Assembly (NCBI RefSeq): GCF_900460245.1
Contig: NZ_UHIP01000001.1
Span: 496,001 to 560,000, forward strand
Direction: 5' to 3'
DNA length: 64,000 nucleotides
Source: Vibrio fluvialis
GTDB lineage: Bacteria; Pseudomonadota; Gammaproteobacteria; Enterobacterales; Vibrionaceae
This document shows, piece after piece, positions 22,453-31,186 of the stretch; the stretch's first letter is position 1; every line of letters begins with the position of its first letter. Below the pieces are notes generated by a model. The model saw only the letters and a program-made list of their open reading frames with translations, was not told the DNA's origin and did no database searches. The translations under genes were made by a program, and so were the position numbers.

Positions 22453-22468
22453 GGGAGTTAAGCGTCAT
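22421..22468 (-). CDS. pheL: pheA leader peptide
   Basis: A 15-codon reading frame, MTLNSLFFFDFFFLQ, with six Phe codons in seven, lies in the transcribed leader of pheA on the minus strand. It ends in TAA at 22421-22423 just before the antiterminator segment. The design matches the E. coli PheL peptide, which also holds two runs of three Phe. It measures charged tRNA-Phe by ribosome stalling. Confidence 0.9.
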   Translation of the reverse strand: MTLNSLFFFDFFFLQ

Positions 22469-22502
22469 TGTTTTCCGTAGAAAATGTTATTGAGAAGTCC
22501 AC

Positions 22503-22531
22503 ACAATAAGCAAGCGGGGTGGGAGCGTCAA
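22503..22531 (-). promoter_or_regulatory. pheLA promoter
   Basis: On the minus strand TTGACG (22526-22531) and TATTGT (22503-22508) are separated by exactly 17 bases, about 35 bases upstream of the leader-peptide ATG. It lies directly after the raiA terminator. Confidence 0.8.
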
Positions 22532-22533
22532 GC

Positions 22534-22559
22534 AAAAAAATAGCGCCCGAAGGCGCTAT
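22534..22559 (-). terminator. Terminator of raiA
   Basis: On the minus strand TAGCGCC-TTCG-GGCGCTA is followed by seven T (forward A run at 22534-22540). It is 18 bases beyond the raiA stop. Confidence 0.93.
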
Positions 22560-22576
22560 CTGTGAAACCGTTTACT

Positions 22577-22906
22577 TTATTCTTCCACTTCTTCTTCCAG
22601 CTCTGGTTTGTCGGTTCGACGTGCTTCTGGTTTGTGACGAAGTTTATTCAATTGGCGTTCGAGTTTTTGTTCTACCTCATTAATGGCGGCATACAGATCA
22701 TCGTGTACAGCGGAAGCGATGAGTTGTCCTTTTGGAATGCTGACGGTCGCTTCAAATTTTTTCTGCTTGTTGGGTTCCTCACTGAAACTTGCCTGACATC
22801 CGATGATGTCCACTTGCCATTTTTCTAGTTTCTTAAACTTACTCTCAATGTGATTGCGGATTGCAGAGGTGATTTCGATGTTTTTACCAGTAATATTCAT
22901 TTGCAT
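22577..22906 (-). CDS. raiA: Ribosome-associated inhibitor A / hibernation factor
   Basis: A 109-residue protein of the HPF/YfiA family (MQMNITGKNIEITSAIRNHIESKFKKLEKWQ; later INEVEQKLERQLNKLRHKPEARR and an acidic tail EEEVEE). It binds the 30S decoding centre in stationary phase or cold and blocks translation. The sequence and the position beside pheA match E. coli RaiA rather than the shorter HPF. A CRP site lies 67-82 bases upstream of the start. Confidence 0.93.
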   Translation of the reverse strand: MQMNITGKNIEITSAIRNHIESKFKKLEKWQVDIIGCQASFSEEPNKQKKFEATVSIPKGQLIASAVHDDLYAAINEVEQKLERQLNKLRHKPEARRTDKPELEEEVEE

Positions 22907-22972
22907 AGTGCTTTTTCCTCTGTTGCATCCCTTGTGGGTTAACTCCAGATTACCTATCCCATGCTAAAAGAA

Positions 22973-22988
22973 TGTGATCTAAGTCACT
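22973..22988 (-). promoter_or_regulatory. CRP-cAMP site upstream of raiA
   Basis: TGTGA-TCTAAG-TCACT fits the TGTGA-N6-TCACA consensus with one mismatch. Its centre is about 74 bases upstream of the raiA ATG. A possible -10 (TAGGTA on the minus strand, 22951-22956) would place the site near -41, a class II activator position. I recall CRP control of raiA in E. coli. From here to 23200 I see no further gene, only a short GGGCC/GGCCC hairpin near 23130-23150. Confidence 0.7.
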
Positions 22989-23200
22989 TTTGTAGCGTGT
23001 ATTTTTGCCTTTGAAACCAAACGTGATCTTACGCAAAGAGTGATGAGAGAAACGATAAAAAAAGCTTGAGATTCTGCCTTATGTGGCTAAATTGGAAAGG
23101 TAATCGACTGAAAATCTCCCCATTTTTAGGGCCTTGTCTCGGCCCGTTAAATTCCCCTGTATGAATCCTGAGCAAGTTATTTTGTGCAGTTGATCGGCTT

Positions 23201-24664
23201 TTACTGTTGAACCGATTCTGTGTTCAGCGATAACTCTGAATTTGCCGCAGTGTTTTCTTGTTTCACTCGTTGTAACGCATCCAACTGTTTGTACACCACG
23301 TAGTAACGACTGATGTTCGAAACATAGCGCACCGTCTCTTTACCGATATTACGGCGGGTGATCACTTCGACATTTTTGAACCACACATTGGGATTAAAAC
23401 CGTGTTTTTTTGCCAATCTGCGCATTCGATTGATGTTGGCCGGGCCTGCGTTGTAGGCTGCGAGCGCGAAATACACTTGATCATCGGGGCTTATCTCTGG
23501 TTCAGAGAAGTAGCGGTCTTTAATAAAGCGCATGTACTTGATGCCCGCATGAATGTTGTTTTCTGCTTTCTCTATATGGGCAATGTTGACGTTGGGATCT
23601 TTGGCGGTGCTGGGTAGGACCTGCATGATGCCTACCGCGCCTTTGTGCGAGACTTTACGCTGATCAAAGCCGGACTCCTGAAAACCCTGAGCGGCCATCA
23701 TCAGATATTCAAATTCGTACATCTCGGAATAGTGGGTGAACATTTTCCGCAGTTGGCCAAGCTTGGCCAGTTTCTGCGGGTTAAGCACTTTAGTCAGCCA
23801 GCGAGTATCGTCGATGTACTTACTGTAAATCACGTTGCCAAGCAGGGTGCCCGATTTGACCGTCTTTAAGTACTGATTGACCATCGCTTGCAATTTCGGA
23901 CTATTCTTGCGCATCGCCCAAGCAATCTGACCATGTTCCCGGAGCGGCATTTCACTGTGTATCTGAATGTTTTCCATCACGTGCTGCCACATTTCTGCTT
24001 TATGGCTGTCGAGTACGGTAGCAGAAATATGTCCGGCGTTGACCATTTCCAGCAATTCGTAATCCTGCAGTGCCTCTTCAATAAAATGAAGGCGAACTGG
24101 TGCCAGATTGCGTTCGCTCAAAGCAGCATTCACCTTGTTGATGCTCTCCAGATAACTGGAGCTTTCACGCAGCCAGATCTCTTTGCCGCTTAACTGCGCG
24201 ATGTTGATGAGTTCAGGATAGGTCTTGTCAGTGACCACGAATTCTTCAATCTCTTTGGTCAACGGAGTGCTGAAGTCAACGTGTTCTAAGCGGCTCGGGG
24301 TAACGGTCAGATTAGCGACGGCGAGGTCGGCAAAGCCTGCTTCGACACTGGGGATCAGTTCATCTCTCAATACGGGAATGACCTGCACATGAACATAGGG
24401 CGATTGCTTTTTCAGGCTCTGCTCAAAATGGTACAGCAGTTCTGCGCCAATCCCTTTTGGTCTGCCGCCTTCCACGTAGTAAAAACCTAAATCTGCCGAC
24501 ACCACGACCCGAATGGTGCCTTTCTCTTTCAATACAGGCCAATCACCGACATAAGGTTGATTCGTCAGCGGCGACAACTCCAGGCCACTGACCGGTAAAC
24601 TTAAGCAATAGAGTAGGCTCAACAGTCCCAGTTTACATACTCGCAAAATGCGGCTCCTTTGCAT
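23201..24664 (-). CDS. MltF-like lytic transglycosylase with solute-binding domain
   Basis: A 487-residue envelope protein. A signal sequence (about 1-28) is followed by a bacterial solute-binding (SBP_bac_3) module (about 45-280: GTIRVVVSADLGFYYVEGGRPKGIGAELL) and an SLT transglycosylase domain (about 300-450) with QESGFDQRKVSHKGAVGIMQVLPSTA (catalytic Glu) and FALAAYNAGPANINRMR. This is the MltF layout, but length and motifs differ from E. coli MltF, so it may be a paralogue; I give no symbol. The substrate is peptidoglycan, and the first module may sense muropeptides. Confidence 0.85.
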   Translation of the reverse strand: MQRSRILRVCKLGLLSLLYCLSLPVSGLELSPLTNQPYVGDWPVLKEKGTIRVVVSADLGFYYVEGGRPKGIGAELLYHFEQSLKKQSPYVHVQVIPVLRDELIPSVEAGFADLAVANLTVTPSRLEHVDFSTPLTKEIEEFVVTDKTYPELINIAQLSGKEIWLRESSSYLESINKVNAALSERNLAPVRLHFIEEALQDYELLEMVNAGHISATVLDSHKAEMWQHVMENIQIHSEMPLREHGQIAWAMRKNSPKLQAMVNQYLKTVKSGTLLGNVIYSKYIDDTRWLTKVLNPQKLAKLGQLRKMFTHYSEMYEFEYLMMAAQGFQESGFDQRKVSHKGAVGIMQVLPSTAKDPNVNIAHIEKAENNIHAGIKYMRFIKDRYFSEPEISPDDQVYFALAAYNAGPANINRMRRLAKKHGFNPNVWFKNVEVITRRNIGKETVRYVSNISRYYVVYKQLDALQRVKQENTAANSELSLNTESVQQ

Positions 24665-24718
24665 ATTTTGCTGGCATTAAGTTTATGAACAAACGGAAAA
24701 ATCGGCAATGAAGGGCAA

Positions 24719-24743
24719 TAAAAAAGCCACGCATTAGCGTGGC
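24719..24743 (-). terminator. Terminator of bamD
   Basis: On the minus strand GCCACGC-TAAT-GCGTGGC is followed by a run of T (forward A run at 24719-24725), 25 bases beyond the bamD stop. Confidence 0.9.
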
Positions 24744-24768
24744 CTTGTTGATGGTTAATTTGACGGGG

Positions 24769-25494
24769 TTACTCTGGGTTCAGTTCCATCAATTGCTGGG
24801 TGCGTTTCACCGATTCTTCCAGCCCTAACTCTTTGTAAGCTTGCAACTGAATGTCGAGTGATTTGCGCGCCGCTTCGGTATCAGGATAGGTTTTTTGCAG
24901 TTCCTGAGTGCGGTTGATAGCGGCAATCCACGCTTCGCGACGCAGATAGAAGTCCGCCGTCGCGAGATCATAATCGGCCAGGCGGTTTTTCAACGCGAAC
25001 ATGCGACGCTGTGCGTCTTCCGCATATGGACTGTTCGGGTAGCGTTGCAGCAGCTTTTTAAAATCGGCAAAGGCCGCTTTGACTGGCTCTGGATCGCGAT
25101 CGGCACGATCGACGTTAAACAGATCGTGCATGAAGTTACGATCCTGCGCCATGTGAGTCAGACCGCGCATGTAGAGAACCCAGTCCATTTTTTCATGGGT
25201 CGGGTTCAGGCGGGTGAAACGTTCAATGGTAGCCAGACCCAACGCCAGATCGTCGTTTTTGTAGTAGGCGTAAATTAAATCTAACTGCACTTGCTCGGAA
25301 TACGCACCAAACGGGTAACGGGAATCCAGAGCTTCAAGCTTCTCGATTGCTGTCATCCAGTTACCACCTTGCAGCGAGGTCTGAGCTTCGGTGTACAACT
25401 GTGCCGGCGGGACATCCGGGACAATCTCTTTGTTGCTCGAACAGCCAGCCAATAGAGATAACGCGAGTAAGCCTGATAAAGTTTGGTATTTCAT
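24769..25494 (-). CDS. bamD: Outer-membrane assembly lipoprotein BamD
   Basis: A 241-residue lipoprotein of the BAM complex that helps insert beta-barrel proteins into the outer membrane. I chose ATG 25494 (MKYQTLSGLLALSLLAGC), which gives a clean lipobox with Cys18; the frame is open 135 bases upstream but that part is unlike any signal peptide. TPR repeats follow (LYTEAQTSLQGGNWMTAIEKLEALDSRYPFG; then YPNSPYAEDAQRRMF). E. coli BamD has 245 residues. It is divergent from rluD, as in E. coli. Confidence 0.96.
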   Translation of the reverse strand: MKYQTLSGLLALSLLAGCSSNKEIVPDVPPAQLYTEAQTSLQGGNWMTAIEKLEALDSRYPFGAYSEQVQLDLIYAYYKNDDLALGLATIERFTRLNPTHEKMDWVLYMRGLTHMAQDRNFMHDLFNVDRADRDPEPVKAAFADFKKLLQRYPNSPYAEDAQRRMFALKNRLADYDLATADFYLRREAWIAAINRTQELQKTYPDTEAARKSLDIQLQAYKELGLEESVKRTQQLMELNPE

Positions 25495-25649
25495 GTCAGG
25501 AGTGAGTTCCTTGCAATTAAAGCTTATACACTTGGAGCTTTGGTGCTCCGCAAAACGTTTCGTTACTTTCTTGGCAGTAACAGATACAATGACGCCATAT
25601 TTTTCCACACTAGTGGCTATTAGTCTCACGGTTTTTAAAAAAGTTCGAT

Positions 25650-26624
25650 ATGGCTCAGCAGATTGAATTAACTCATACAGTAAAAGAGAGCCAGCTTGGT
25701 CAGCGTTTAGACCAAGCTGTGGCTGAATTATTTACCGATTTTTCCCGTTCACGCCTGAAAGAATGGTTGTTGGAAGGCAAAGTCATGGTCAACGGCACCG
25801 TCGTGACCAAACCACGCACCAAAGTGATGGGTGGTGAAGCGATTACAGTTCAGGCTGAACTGGAAGATGAACAACGCTGGGAAGCTCAGGATATTCCGCT
25901 GAATATCGTCTACGAAGATGACGACATCATCGTCATCAACAAACCGCGAGACTTGGTGGTTCACCCAGGGGCAGGCACGCCGGATGGTACAGTGCTGAAT
26001 GCTTTGCTGTTCCATTACCCGCCGATTGCAGAAGTGCCACGTGCGGGTATCGTGCATCGTCTGGATAAAGACACTACCGGTCTGATGGTGGTGGCGAAGA
26101 CAGTTCCGGCGCAAACGCGCTTAGTACGTGAACTGCAAAAACGTAACATTACTCGTGAGTACGAAGCGATTGCGATCGGTAAAATGACGGCGGGCGGCAT
26201 GATCGATAAGCCAATTGGCCGTCATTCAACCAAACGTACCCTGATGGCGGTGAGCCCGCTGGGTAAACCTGCCGTAACGCACTATCGTGTGGCCGAGCAT
26301 TTCCGTGAGCATACGCGTCTGCGTCTGCGTCTGGAAACGGGTCGTACACACCAGATTCGTGTCCACATGGCATACCTGCAACACCCACTGCTTGGCGATA
26401 CCGCTTACGGTGGCCGCGCACGCATTCCTAAAGGTGCAACGCAAGAGTTGACTGACATGATTCGCGGTTTCGATCGTCAGGCTCTGCATGCGGTTATGCT
26501 GCGTTTTGCCCATCCGATCACTGGTGAAGAGTTGGAATTCCACGCGCCAGTGCCGGATGACATGGTCGTCATGACAGAAGCGCTGCGCGAAGATGCCAAA
26601 CTGAACCATTCGGAAGAGTACTGA
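25650..26624 (+). CDS. rluD: 23S rRNA pseudouridine(1911/1915/1917) synthase
   Basis: A 324-residue enzyme that makes the pseudouridines in helix 69 of 23S rRNA. An N-terminal S4 RNA-binding domain (LDQAVAELFTDFSRSRLKEWLLEGKVMVNG) precedes the synthase domain with the signature HRLDKDTTGL, where D139 is the catalytic Asp as in E. coli. Three bases separate its stop from the pgeF ATG, so the two are translated together. Confidence 0.97.
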   Translation: MAQQIELTHTVKESQLGQRLDQAVAELFTDFSRSRLKEWLLEGKVMVNGTVVTKPRTKVMGGEAITVQAELEDEQRWEAQDIPLNIVYEDDDIIVINKPRDLVVHPGAGTPDGTVLNALLFHYPPIAEVPRAGIVHRLDKDTTGLMVVAKTVPAQTRLVRELQKRNITREYEAIAIGKMTAGGMIDKPIGRHSTKRTLMAVSPLGKPAVTHYRVAEHFREHTRLRLRLETGRTHQIRVHMAYLQHPLLGDTAYGGRARIPKGATQELTDMIRGFDRQALHAVMLRFAHPITGEELEFHAPVPDDMVVMTEALREDAKLNHSEEY

Positions 26625-26627
26625 TTG

Positions 26628-27362
26628 ATGAGCTGGATTCTCCCCAACTGGCCAGCACCGACTTCGGTGAAGGCGCTCTCTTCAACCCGAGTGGGTGGCT
26701 TTTCTCAGCCGCCATATGCGGGTTTGAATCTGGGCATGCACGTTGGGGATGATCCGAAGTTCGTTGAGCGTAATCGCGACCAGCTAAAACATGACGCAGG
26801 CATGCCAAGTGCACCGATTTGGCTCAACCAGACTCATTCGACGGTCGTACTTGAAGTTGGCGCGCCGACATCCCAGGTACTCGATGCGGATGGGGTTTGG
26901 ACGACGGCTCCCAATGTGGTGTGCTCTGCGATGACCGCCGATTGCCTGCCTGTGTTGATCTCCAACACGCAAGGGACAAAGGTTGCTGCGGTGCATGCTG
27001 GTTGGCGTGGATTGTCGGGGGGCATTGTCGAAAATGCGCTAAGCCAGTTTGCAAACGAAGATGTGTTAGTGTGGCTGGGCCCCGCGATTGGCCCACAGGC
27101 GTTTGAAGTCGGTGATGATGTGCTGGCAGCGTTCAGTGCTCACGATGACAACGCGCATCTGGCGTTTAAGCCGGGTAAACAAGCAGGAAAATGGTGGGCA
27201 GACATGAATCACCTGACTCGCCTGCGTTTAGCCAAACTGGGTATTGAGCGTGTGTTTGATAACGGACTCTGTACCTATCAGGACGCCAACCTTTTCTATT
27301 CTTATCGCCGCGATGGCGTGACCGGCCGTCAGGCCAGTTTTATCTGGATTGATGAAAATTAA
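26628..27362 (+). CDS. pgeF: Peptidoglycan editing factor PgeF (multicopper-oxidase-like, YfiH)
   Basis: A 244-residue protein of the YfiH/DUF152 family, with SSTRVGGFSQPPYAGLNLG, the metal-site motifs MTADCLPVLI and AVHAGWRGLSGGI, and SYRRDGVTGRQASFIWI. E. coli YfiH removes wrongly added Ser in the muropeptide stem; related proteins act on purine nucleosides. Start: ATG 26628, three bases after an in-frame TTG. It is the last gene of rluD-pgeF, and clpB follows behind its own promoter. Confidence 0.93.
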   Translation: MSWILPNWPAPTSVKALSSTRVGGFSQPPYAGLNLGMHVGDDPKFVERNRDQLKHDAGMPSAPIWLNQTHSTVVLEVGAPTSQVLDADGVWTTAPNVVCSAMTADCLPVLISNTQGTKVAAVHAGWRGLSGGIVENALSQFANEDVLVWLGPAIGPQAFEVGDDVLAAFSAHDDNAHLAFKPGKQAGKWWADMNHLTRLRLAKLGIERVFDNGLCTYQDANLFYSYRRDGVTGRQASFIWIDEN

Positions 27363-27386
27363 ACCAGATAAAGTTAATGGTCTTCA

Positions 27387-27415
27387 CTTGAAAATTTCCC
27401 TCTGCGTAACCATCT
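27387..27415 (+). promoter_or_regulatory. Sigma-32 (heat-shock) promoter of clpB
   Basis: CTTGAAA (27387-27393) and AACCATCT (27408-27415) with a 14-base spacer fit the sigma-32 pattern CTTGAAA-N11-16-CCCCATNT. The -35 is perfect, and the -10 keeps CCAT and the last T. It lies 46 bases upstream of the clpB start. Confidence 0.82.
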
Positions 27416-27461
27416 TTCTTAACGTTGTTAGTTTATCTCAGACGAGGTTAGGAAGGTTGTT

Positions 27462-30035
27462 ATGCGTCTTGACAGATTTACCAGTAAATTCCAAATAGCG
27501 ATTTCTGACGCTCAGTCACTTGCGCTCGGGCGTGATCATCAGTACATCGAACCTGTGCACCTGATGGTGGCGTTGCTCGATCAGACCGGGAGTCCGATTC
27601 GTCCACTGCTGACTATGTTGGATGTGGATGCAATGCAGCTGCGTTCCAAACTGGGCGAAATTCTGGATCGTCTACCGAAAGTCAGTGGCATTGGCGGCGA
27701 TGTTCAACTGTCCAGTGGTTTGGGCACACTGTTTAACCTATGTGACAAAGTGGCGCAAAAGCGTCAGGACGCCTATATCTCGTCTGAAATTTACCTGTTG
27801 GCGGCACTGGAAGACAAAGGTCCTCTGGGCCAACTACTGAAAGATTTCGGTCTGACTGAGAAAAAAGTCACCGCAGCGATCGAAAAGATCCGTGGTGGCC
27901 AGAAGGTTAATGATCCGAATGCAGAAGAGCTGCGTCAGGCGCTGGAGAAATTCACCATCGATCTGACCGAGCGAGCTGAACAGGGCAAACTGGATCCGGT
28001 GATTGGTCGCGATGATGAAATTCGCCGCACGATTCAGGTTCTGCAGCGCCGCACCAAAAATAACCCGGTAATCATTGGTGAGCCAGGGGTGGGTAAAACC
28101 GCCATCGTTGAAGGCCTCGCGCAGCGCATCATCAATAACGAAGTGCCCGAAGGTCTGCGTGGTCGTCGTGTCCTGTCTCTGGACATGGGCGCGCTGGTCG
28201 CCGGCGCCAAATATCGCGGTGAGTTTGAAGAACGCCTGAAATCGGTGTTGAACGAACTGGCGAAAGAAGAAGGCAATATCATTCTGTTCATCGATGAACT
28301 GCACACCATGGTGGGCGCGGGTAAAGGTGAAGGTTCGATGGATGCCGGTAACATGCTCAAACCCGCTTTGGCGCGTGGTGAACTGCATTGCGTCGGCGCG
28401 ACTACTCTGGATGAATACCGTCAGTACATCGAAAAAGATCCGGCGCTTGAGCGTCGTTTCCAAAAAGTGTTGGTGGACGAACCCAGCGTGGAAGATACCG
28501 TGGCGATTTTGCGTGGCCTGAAAGAGCGTTATGAGCTGCACCACCACGTAGAAATTACCGACCCGGCGATCGTTGCGGCTGCCAGCTTGTCGCATCGTTA
28601 TGTTTCGGATCGTCAGTTACCGGATAAAGCCATCGACCTGATCGATGAAGCGGCATCCAGCATTCGTATGCAGATGGACTCAAAACCGGAAGCGCTCGAT
28701 AAGCTGGAACGTAAGATCATTCAACTGAAAATTGAGCAGCAAGCGCTGAGCAATGAACATGACGAAGCGAGTGAAAAACGTCTCAACATTCTCAACGAAG
28801 AGTTGCAGGAAAAAGAGCGGGATTACGCCGAGCTGGAAGAAGTGTGGAACGCGGAAAAAGCCGCGTTGTCAGGCACTCAGCACATCAAATCGGAACTGGA
28901 ACAAGCGCGTTTGGATCTCGAAGTAGCGCGTCGTGCCGGCGATTTAAGCCGCATGTCTGAGTTGCAATACGGCCGCATTCCCGAGCTGGAAAAACAACTC
29001 GACTTGGCCGCGCAAGCAGAAATGCAAGAGATGACGCTACTGCGTAACAAAGTCACCGATGCTGAGATTGCCGAAGTGCTTTCTAAACAGACCGGTATTC
29101 CAGTGGCCAAAATGCTCGAAGCAGAAAAAGAAAAACTGCTGCGCATGGAAGACGTGTTACACCAACGTGTGATTGGTCAGATTGAAGCAGTCGAAGTGGT
29201 CGCGAATGCGATTCGTCGTAGCCGTGCGGGCCTGTCGGATCCAAACCGTCCAATTGGTTCGTTCCTGTTCTTAGGTCCAACCGGTGTGGGTAAAACGGAA
29301 CTGTGTAAAACCCTCGCCAACTTCATGTTCGACAGCGAAGATGCCATGGTGCGGATCGATATGTCGGAGTTCATGGAGAAACACTCGGTGGCTCGTCTGG
29401 TGGGTGCGCCTCCAGGTTATGTCGGTTATGAAGAGGGCGGCTATCTGACCGAAGCGGTACGTCGTAAACCGTATTCCGTGATTTTGTTGGATGAGGTGGA
29501 AAAAGCACATCCGGATGTGTTCAACATTCTGTTGCAGGTGCTGGATGATGGCCGACTGACCGATGGTCAGGGACGCACCGTTGATTTCCGCAATACGGTG
29601 GTCATCATGACATCGAACTTGGGCTCGTCACGCATTCAGGAAAACTTTGCGTCACTGGATTACCAGGGCATCAAAGAACAGGTGATGGAAGTGGTGAGTA
29701 AACATTTCCGTCCCGAGTTCCTCAACCGTGTGGATGAGACAGTGGTATTCCATCCTCTGGGTCGTGAGCACATCAAGTCCATTGCCTCGATTCAGTTGGA
29801 ACGTCTGCGTAAACGTCTGCTGGAAAAAGACTTTGAGCTACAAGTCAGCGACCAGGCGCTGGAGCTGATCGCTCAGGTCGGATTCGATCCGGTATACGGT
29901 GCGCGTCCATTGAAACGGGCGATTCAACAGAATGTGGAGAACCCGCTGGCGAAATCGATTCTGGCTGGACAATTTCTGCCGGGAACGCCAATCAAACTGG
30001 ACGTGAAAGATGGCAACATTACCGCAGCGCAATAA
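27462..30035 (+). CDS. clpB: ATP-dependent disaggregase ClpB
   Basis: An 857-residue Hsp100 hexamer subunit that, with DnaK, pulls proteins out of aggregates. The layout is complete: N-terminal Clp_N repeats (about 1-150), AAA domain 1 with Walker A GEPGVGKT and [11 protein letters not shown], the coiled-coil M domain (about 410-525), AAA domain 2 with GPTGVGKTE and [16 protein letters not shown], and the C-terminal D2-small domain. Length equals E. coli ClpB. It lacks the ClpP-binding loop motif of ClpA/X, as far as I can see. It has a heat-shock promoter just upstream. Confidence 0.98.
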   Translation: MRLDRFTSKFQIAISDAQSLALGRDHQYIEPVHLMVALLDQTGSPIRPLLTMLDVDAMQLRSKLGEILDRLPKVSGIGGDVQLSSGLGTLFNLCDKVAQKRQDAYISSEIYLLAALEDKGPLGQLLKDFGLTEKKVTAAIEKIRGGQKVNDPNAEELRQALEKFTIDLTERAEQGKLDPVIGRDDEIRRTIQVLQRRTKNNPVIIGEPGVGKTAIVEGLAQRIINNEVPEGLRGRRVLSLDMGALVAGAKYRGEFEERLKSVLNELAKEEGNIILFIDELHTMVGAGKGEGSMDAGNMLKPALARGELHCVGATTLDEYRQYIEKDPALERRFQKVLVDEPSVEDTVAILRGLKERYELHHHVEITDPAIVAAASLSHRYVSDRQLPDKAIDLIDEAASSIRMQMDSKPEALDKLERKIIQLKIEQQALSNEHDEASEKRLNILNEELQEKERDYAELEEVWNAEKAALSGTQHIKSELEQARLDLEVARRAGDLSRMSELQYGRIPELEKQLDLAAQAEMQEMTLLRNKVTDAEIAEVLSKQTGIPVAKMLEAEKEKLLRMEDVLHQRVIGQIEAVEVVANAIRRSRAGLSDPNRPIGSFLFLGPTGVGKTELCKTLANFMFDSEDAMVRIDMSEFMEKHSVARLVGAPPGYVGYEEGGYLTEAVRRKPYSVILLDEVEKAHPDVFNILLQVLDDGRLTDGQGRTVDFRNTVVIMTSNLGSSRIQENFASLDYQGIKEQVMEVVSKHFRPEFLNRVDETVVFHPLGREHIKSIASIQLERLRKRLLEKDFELQVSDQALELIAQVGFDPVYGARPLKRAIQQNVENPLAKSILAGQFLPGTPIKLDVKDGNITAAQ

Positions 30036-30049
30036 TCCGTAGTCGAAGT

Positions 30050-30077
30050 AAAAGCCACGCATCGCGTGGCTTTTCTT
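30050..30077. terminator. Terminator of clpB
   Basis: The stem AAAGCCACGC/GCGTGGCTTT with an ATC loop ends in TTTCTTTT, 14 bases after the clpB stop. It also faces the end of the convergent dioxygenase gene. Confidence 0.9.
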
Positions 30078-30094
30078 TTATGAGCGATTGTCTC

Positions 30095-31081
30095 TCATGC
30101 AAAGTTGGCGTTGAGGCGCATTTTCAGATAATCCTGAGCGGTGATCGGCGGATAAACCTGCTGCGGCCCCTGAATAATCTGATCGCGATTAGCCTGACAG
30201 AAAAACGCCATGCTGTAGCGTGAGCCCTGATTTTCTTCTGCGGTCGGCATGCGCACCCGATGCAGGGTCGACTTCAATAAGTCATCGCTCCAACGCATCA
30301 GCATGTCGCCGATATTGCAGGTAATGATTCCTGCCTGAGGAATCACATTACTCCACAGCAAATTCTGCTTGGCGTCTTTGCCTGCCGCCACTTGCAGCCC
30401 GCCTTGATTCTCCTGCTGAAACACCATGGTTAAACAGTCGAAGTCGGTGTGCGCTCCCGCGCGCCAATAATCGCCAATGGCGGGAATGTCGCTCATCGGC
30501 AGGTAATGCAGCATACGTAACGTACTCAGATAATGCTCCGAATCACGCTGGTGGGCTCGGGTAAAGAAATCGCGCTCAAAGCCTAACTTGTCGGCAAAGC
30601 AAGAGAGAATCTTCATCCCTAGCTGCCATGCCTGATATTCCATACTCAGTAGATGTGACTGAAAATCGGCCACTAATTCTTGCTCTGGCCACAATGCTTC
30701 CATGTGCGGAAGGGTGATTTGATAAGATTCCTTTTGATCTGCCAAACCTGTAGATGGGCGAACTTGCTGACGAAATTCCCAGCCAGCATTGAGCCTCGCT
30801 TTGAGCGGAAAGCGCTGTTTTTGTTCGACAGGCAACGCAAAGAACTGCTCACTGAGGGTAAACGCTTGTTCAATCTCGCTGAGGGCAATGCCATGATTGA
30901 CCAGTTGAAAGAAGCCGACTTCCGTGGCGGCTTGCCATAACTGCTCGGTTATCTCTGTTCGGCGTAGGGGAAAGTCAGACAGGTCAATCAATGGAATGGC
31001 GCTGAGTTCAGCCTCAGCGCCAAGGCCGCCAATAGTGGTTTCAAAGTTCAGTTCGTCGAGTTGATACGCTTGTTGAGTCAT
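30095..31081 (-). CDS. Isopenicillin-N-synthase-family 2-oxoglutarate/Fe(II) dioxygenase, predicted purine-related
   Basis: A 328-residue cytoplasmic oxygenase with the N-terminal DIOX_N region (IPLIDLSDF..LWQAATEVGFFQLVNHGI) and a 2OG-Fe(II) core. The iron ligands are H211-x-D213 (GAHTDFDCLTMVFQ) and H274 (TLHRVRMP), and the 2-oxoglutarate pair is R288-x-S290 (RYSMAFF). I chose ATG 31081 with GGAG 9 bases upstream. A xanthine-type riboswitch precedes it, separate from that of the transporter operon upstream. The substrate is unknown; the riboswitch and neighbouring deaminases point to xanthine, urate or a close purine. Confidence 0.85.
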   Translation of the reverse strand: MTQQAYQLDELNFETTIGGLGAEAELSAIPLIDLSDFPLRRTEITEQLWQAATEVGFFQLVNHGIALSEIEQAFTLSEQFFALPVEQKQRFPLKARLNAGWEFRQQVRPSTGLADQKESYQITLPHMEALWPEQELVADFQSHLLSMEYQAWQLGMKILSCFADKLGFERDFFTRAHQRDSEHYLSTLRMLHYLPMSDIPAIGDYWRAGAHTDFDCLTMVFQQENQGGLQVAAGKDAKQNLLWSNVIPQAGIITCNIGDMLMRWSDDLLKSTLHRVRMPTAEENQGSRYSMAFFCQANRDQIIQGPQQVYPPITAQDYLKMRLNANFA

Positions 31082-31116
31082 TGTGATTTCTCCAATTAAG
31101 CAATGTGCTTGTGATT

Positions 31117-31163
31117 GGAGCAATGTCCAGCAATCGTCGATGATTGCAGACCGCTTCTACTCC
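31117..31163 (-). ncRNA. NMT1-motif (xanthine/urate) riboswitch, copy A, before the dioxygenase
   Basis: On the minus strand GGAGTAGAAGCGGTC, a variable hairpin (GCAATC..GATTGC) and GGACATTGCTCC form a stem with a conserved internal loop. The same conserved halves occur in copies B (34370-34414) and C (34701-34743). The 3' strand CTCCAAT (31114-31120) is also complementary to ATTGGAG (31090-31096), which holds the Shine-Dalgarno of the dioxygenase, so aptamer and sequestering hairpin exclude each other. The identification uses my memory of the motif and its usual gene partners (dioxygenases, NMT1 transporters). Confidence 0.78.
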
Positions 31164-31186
31164 GGGGTTAAGATGAACGATATGGA

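Noticed and set aside
22989..23200. Possible small RNA between raiA and the MltF-like gene
   Set aside because: A TTGAGA..TAAATT promoter-like pair is present on the plus strand near 23067-23095, but no terminator follows; too weak to call.
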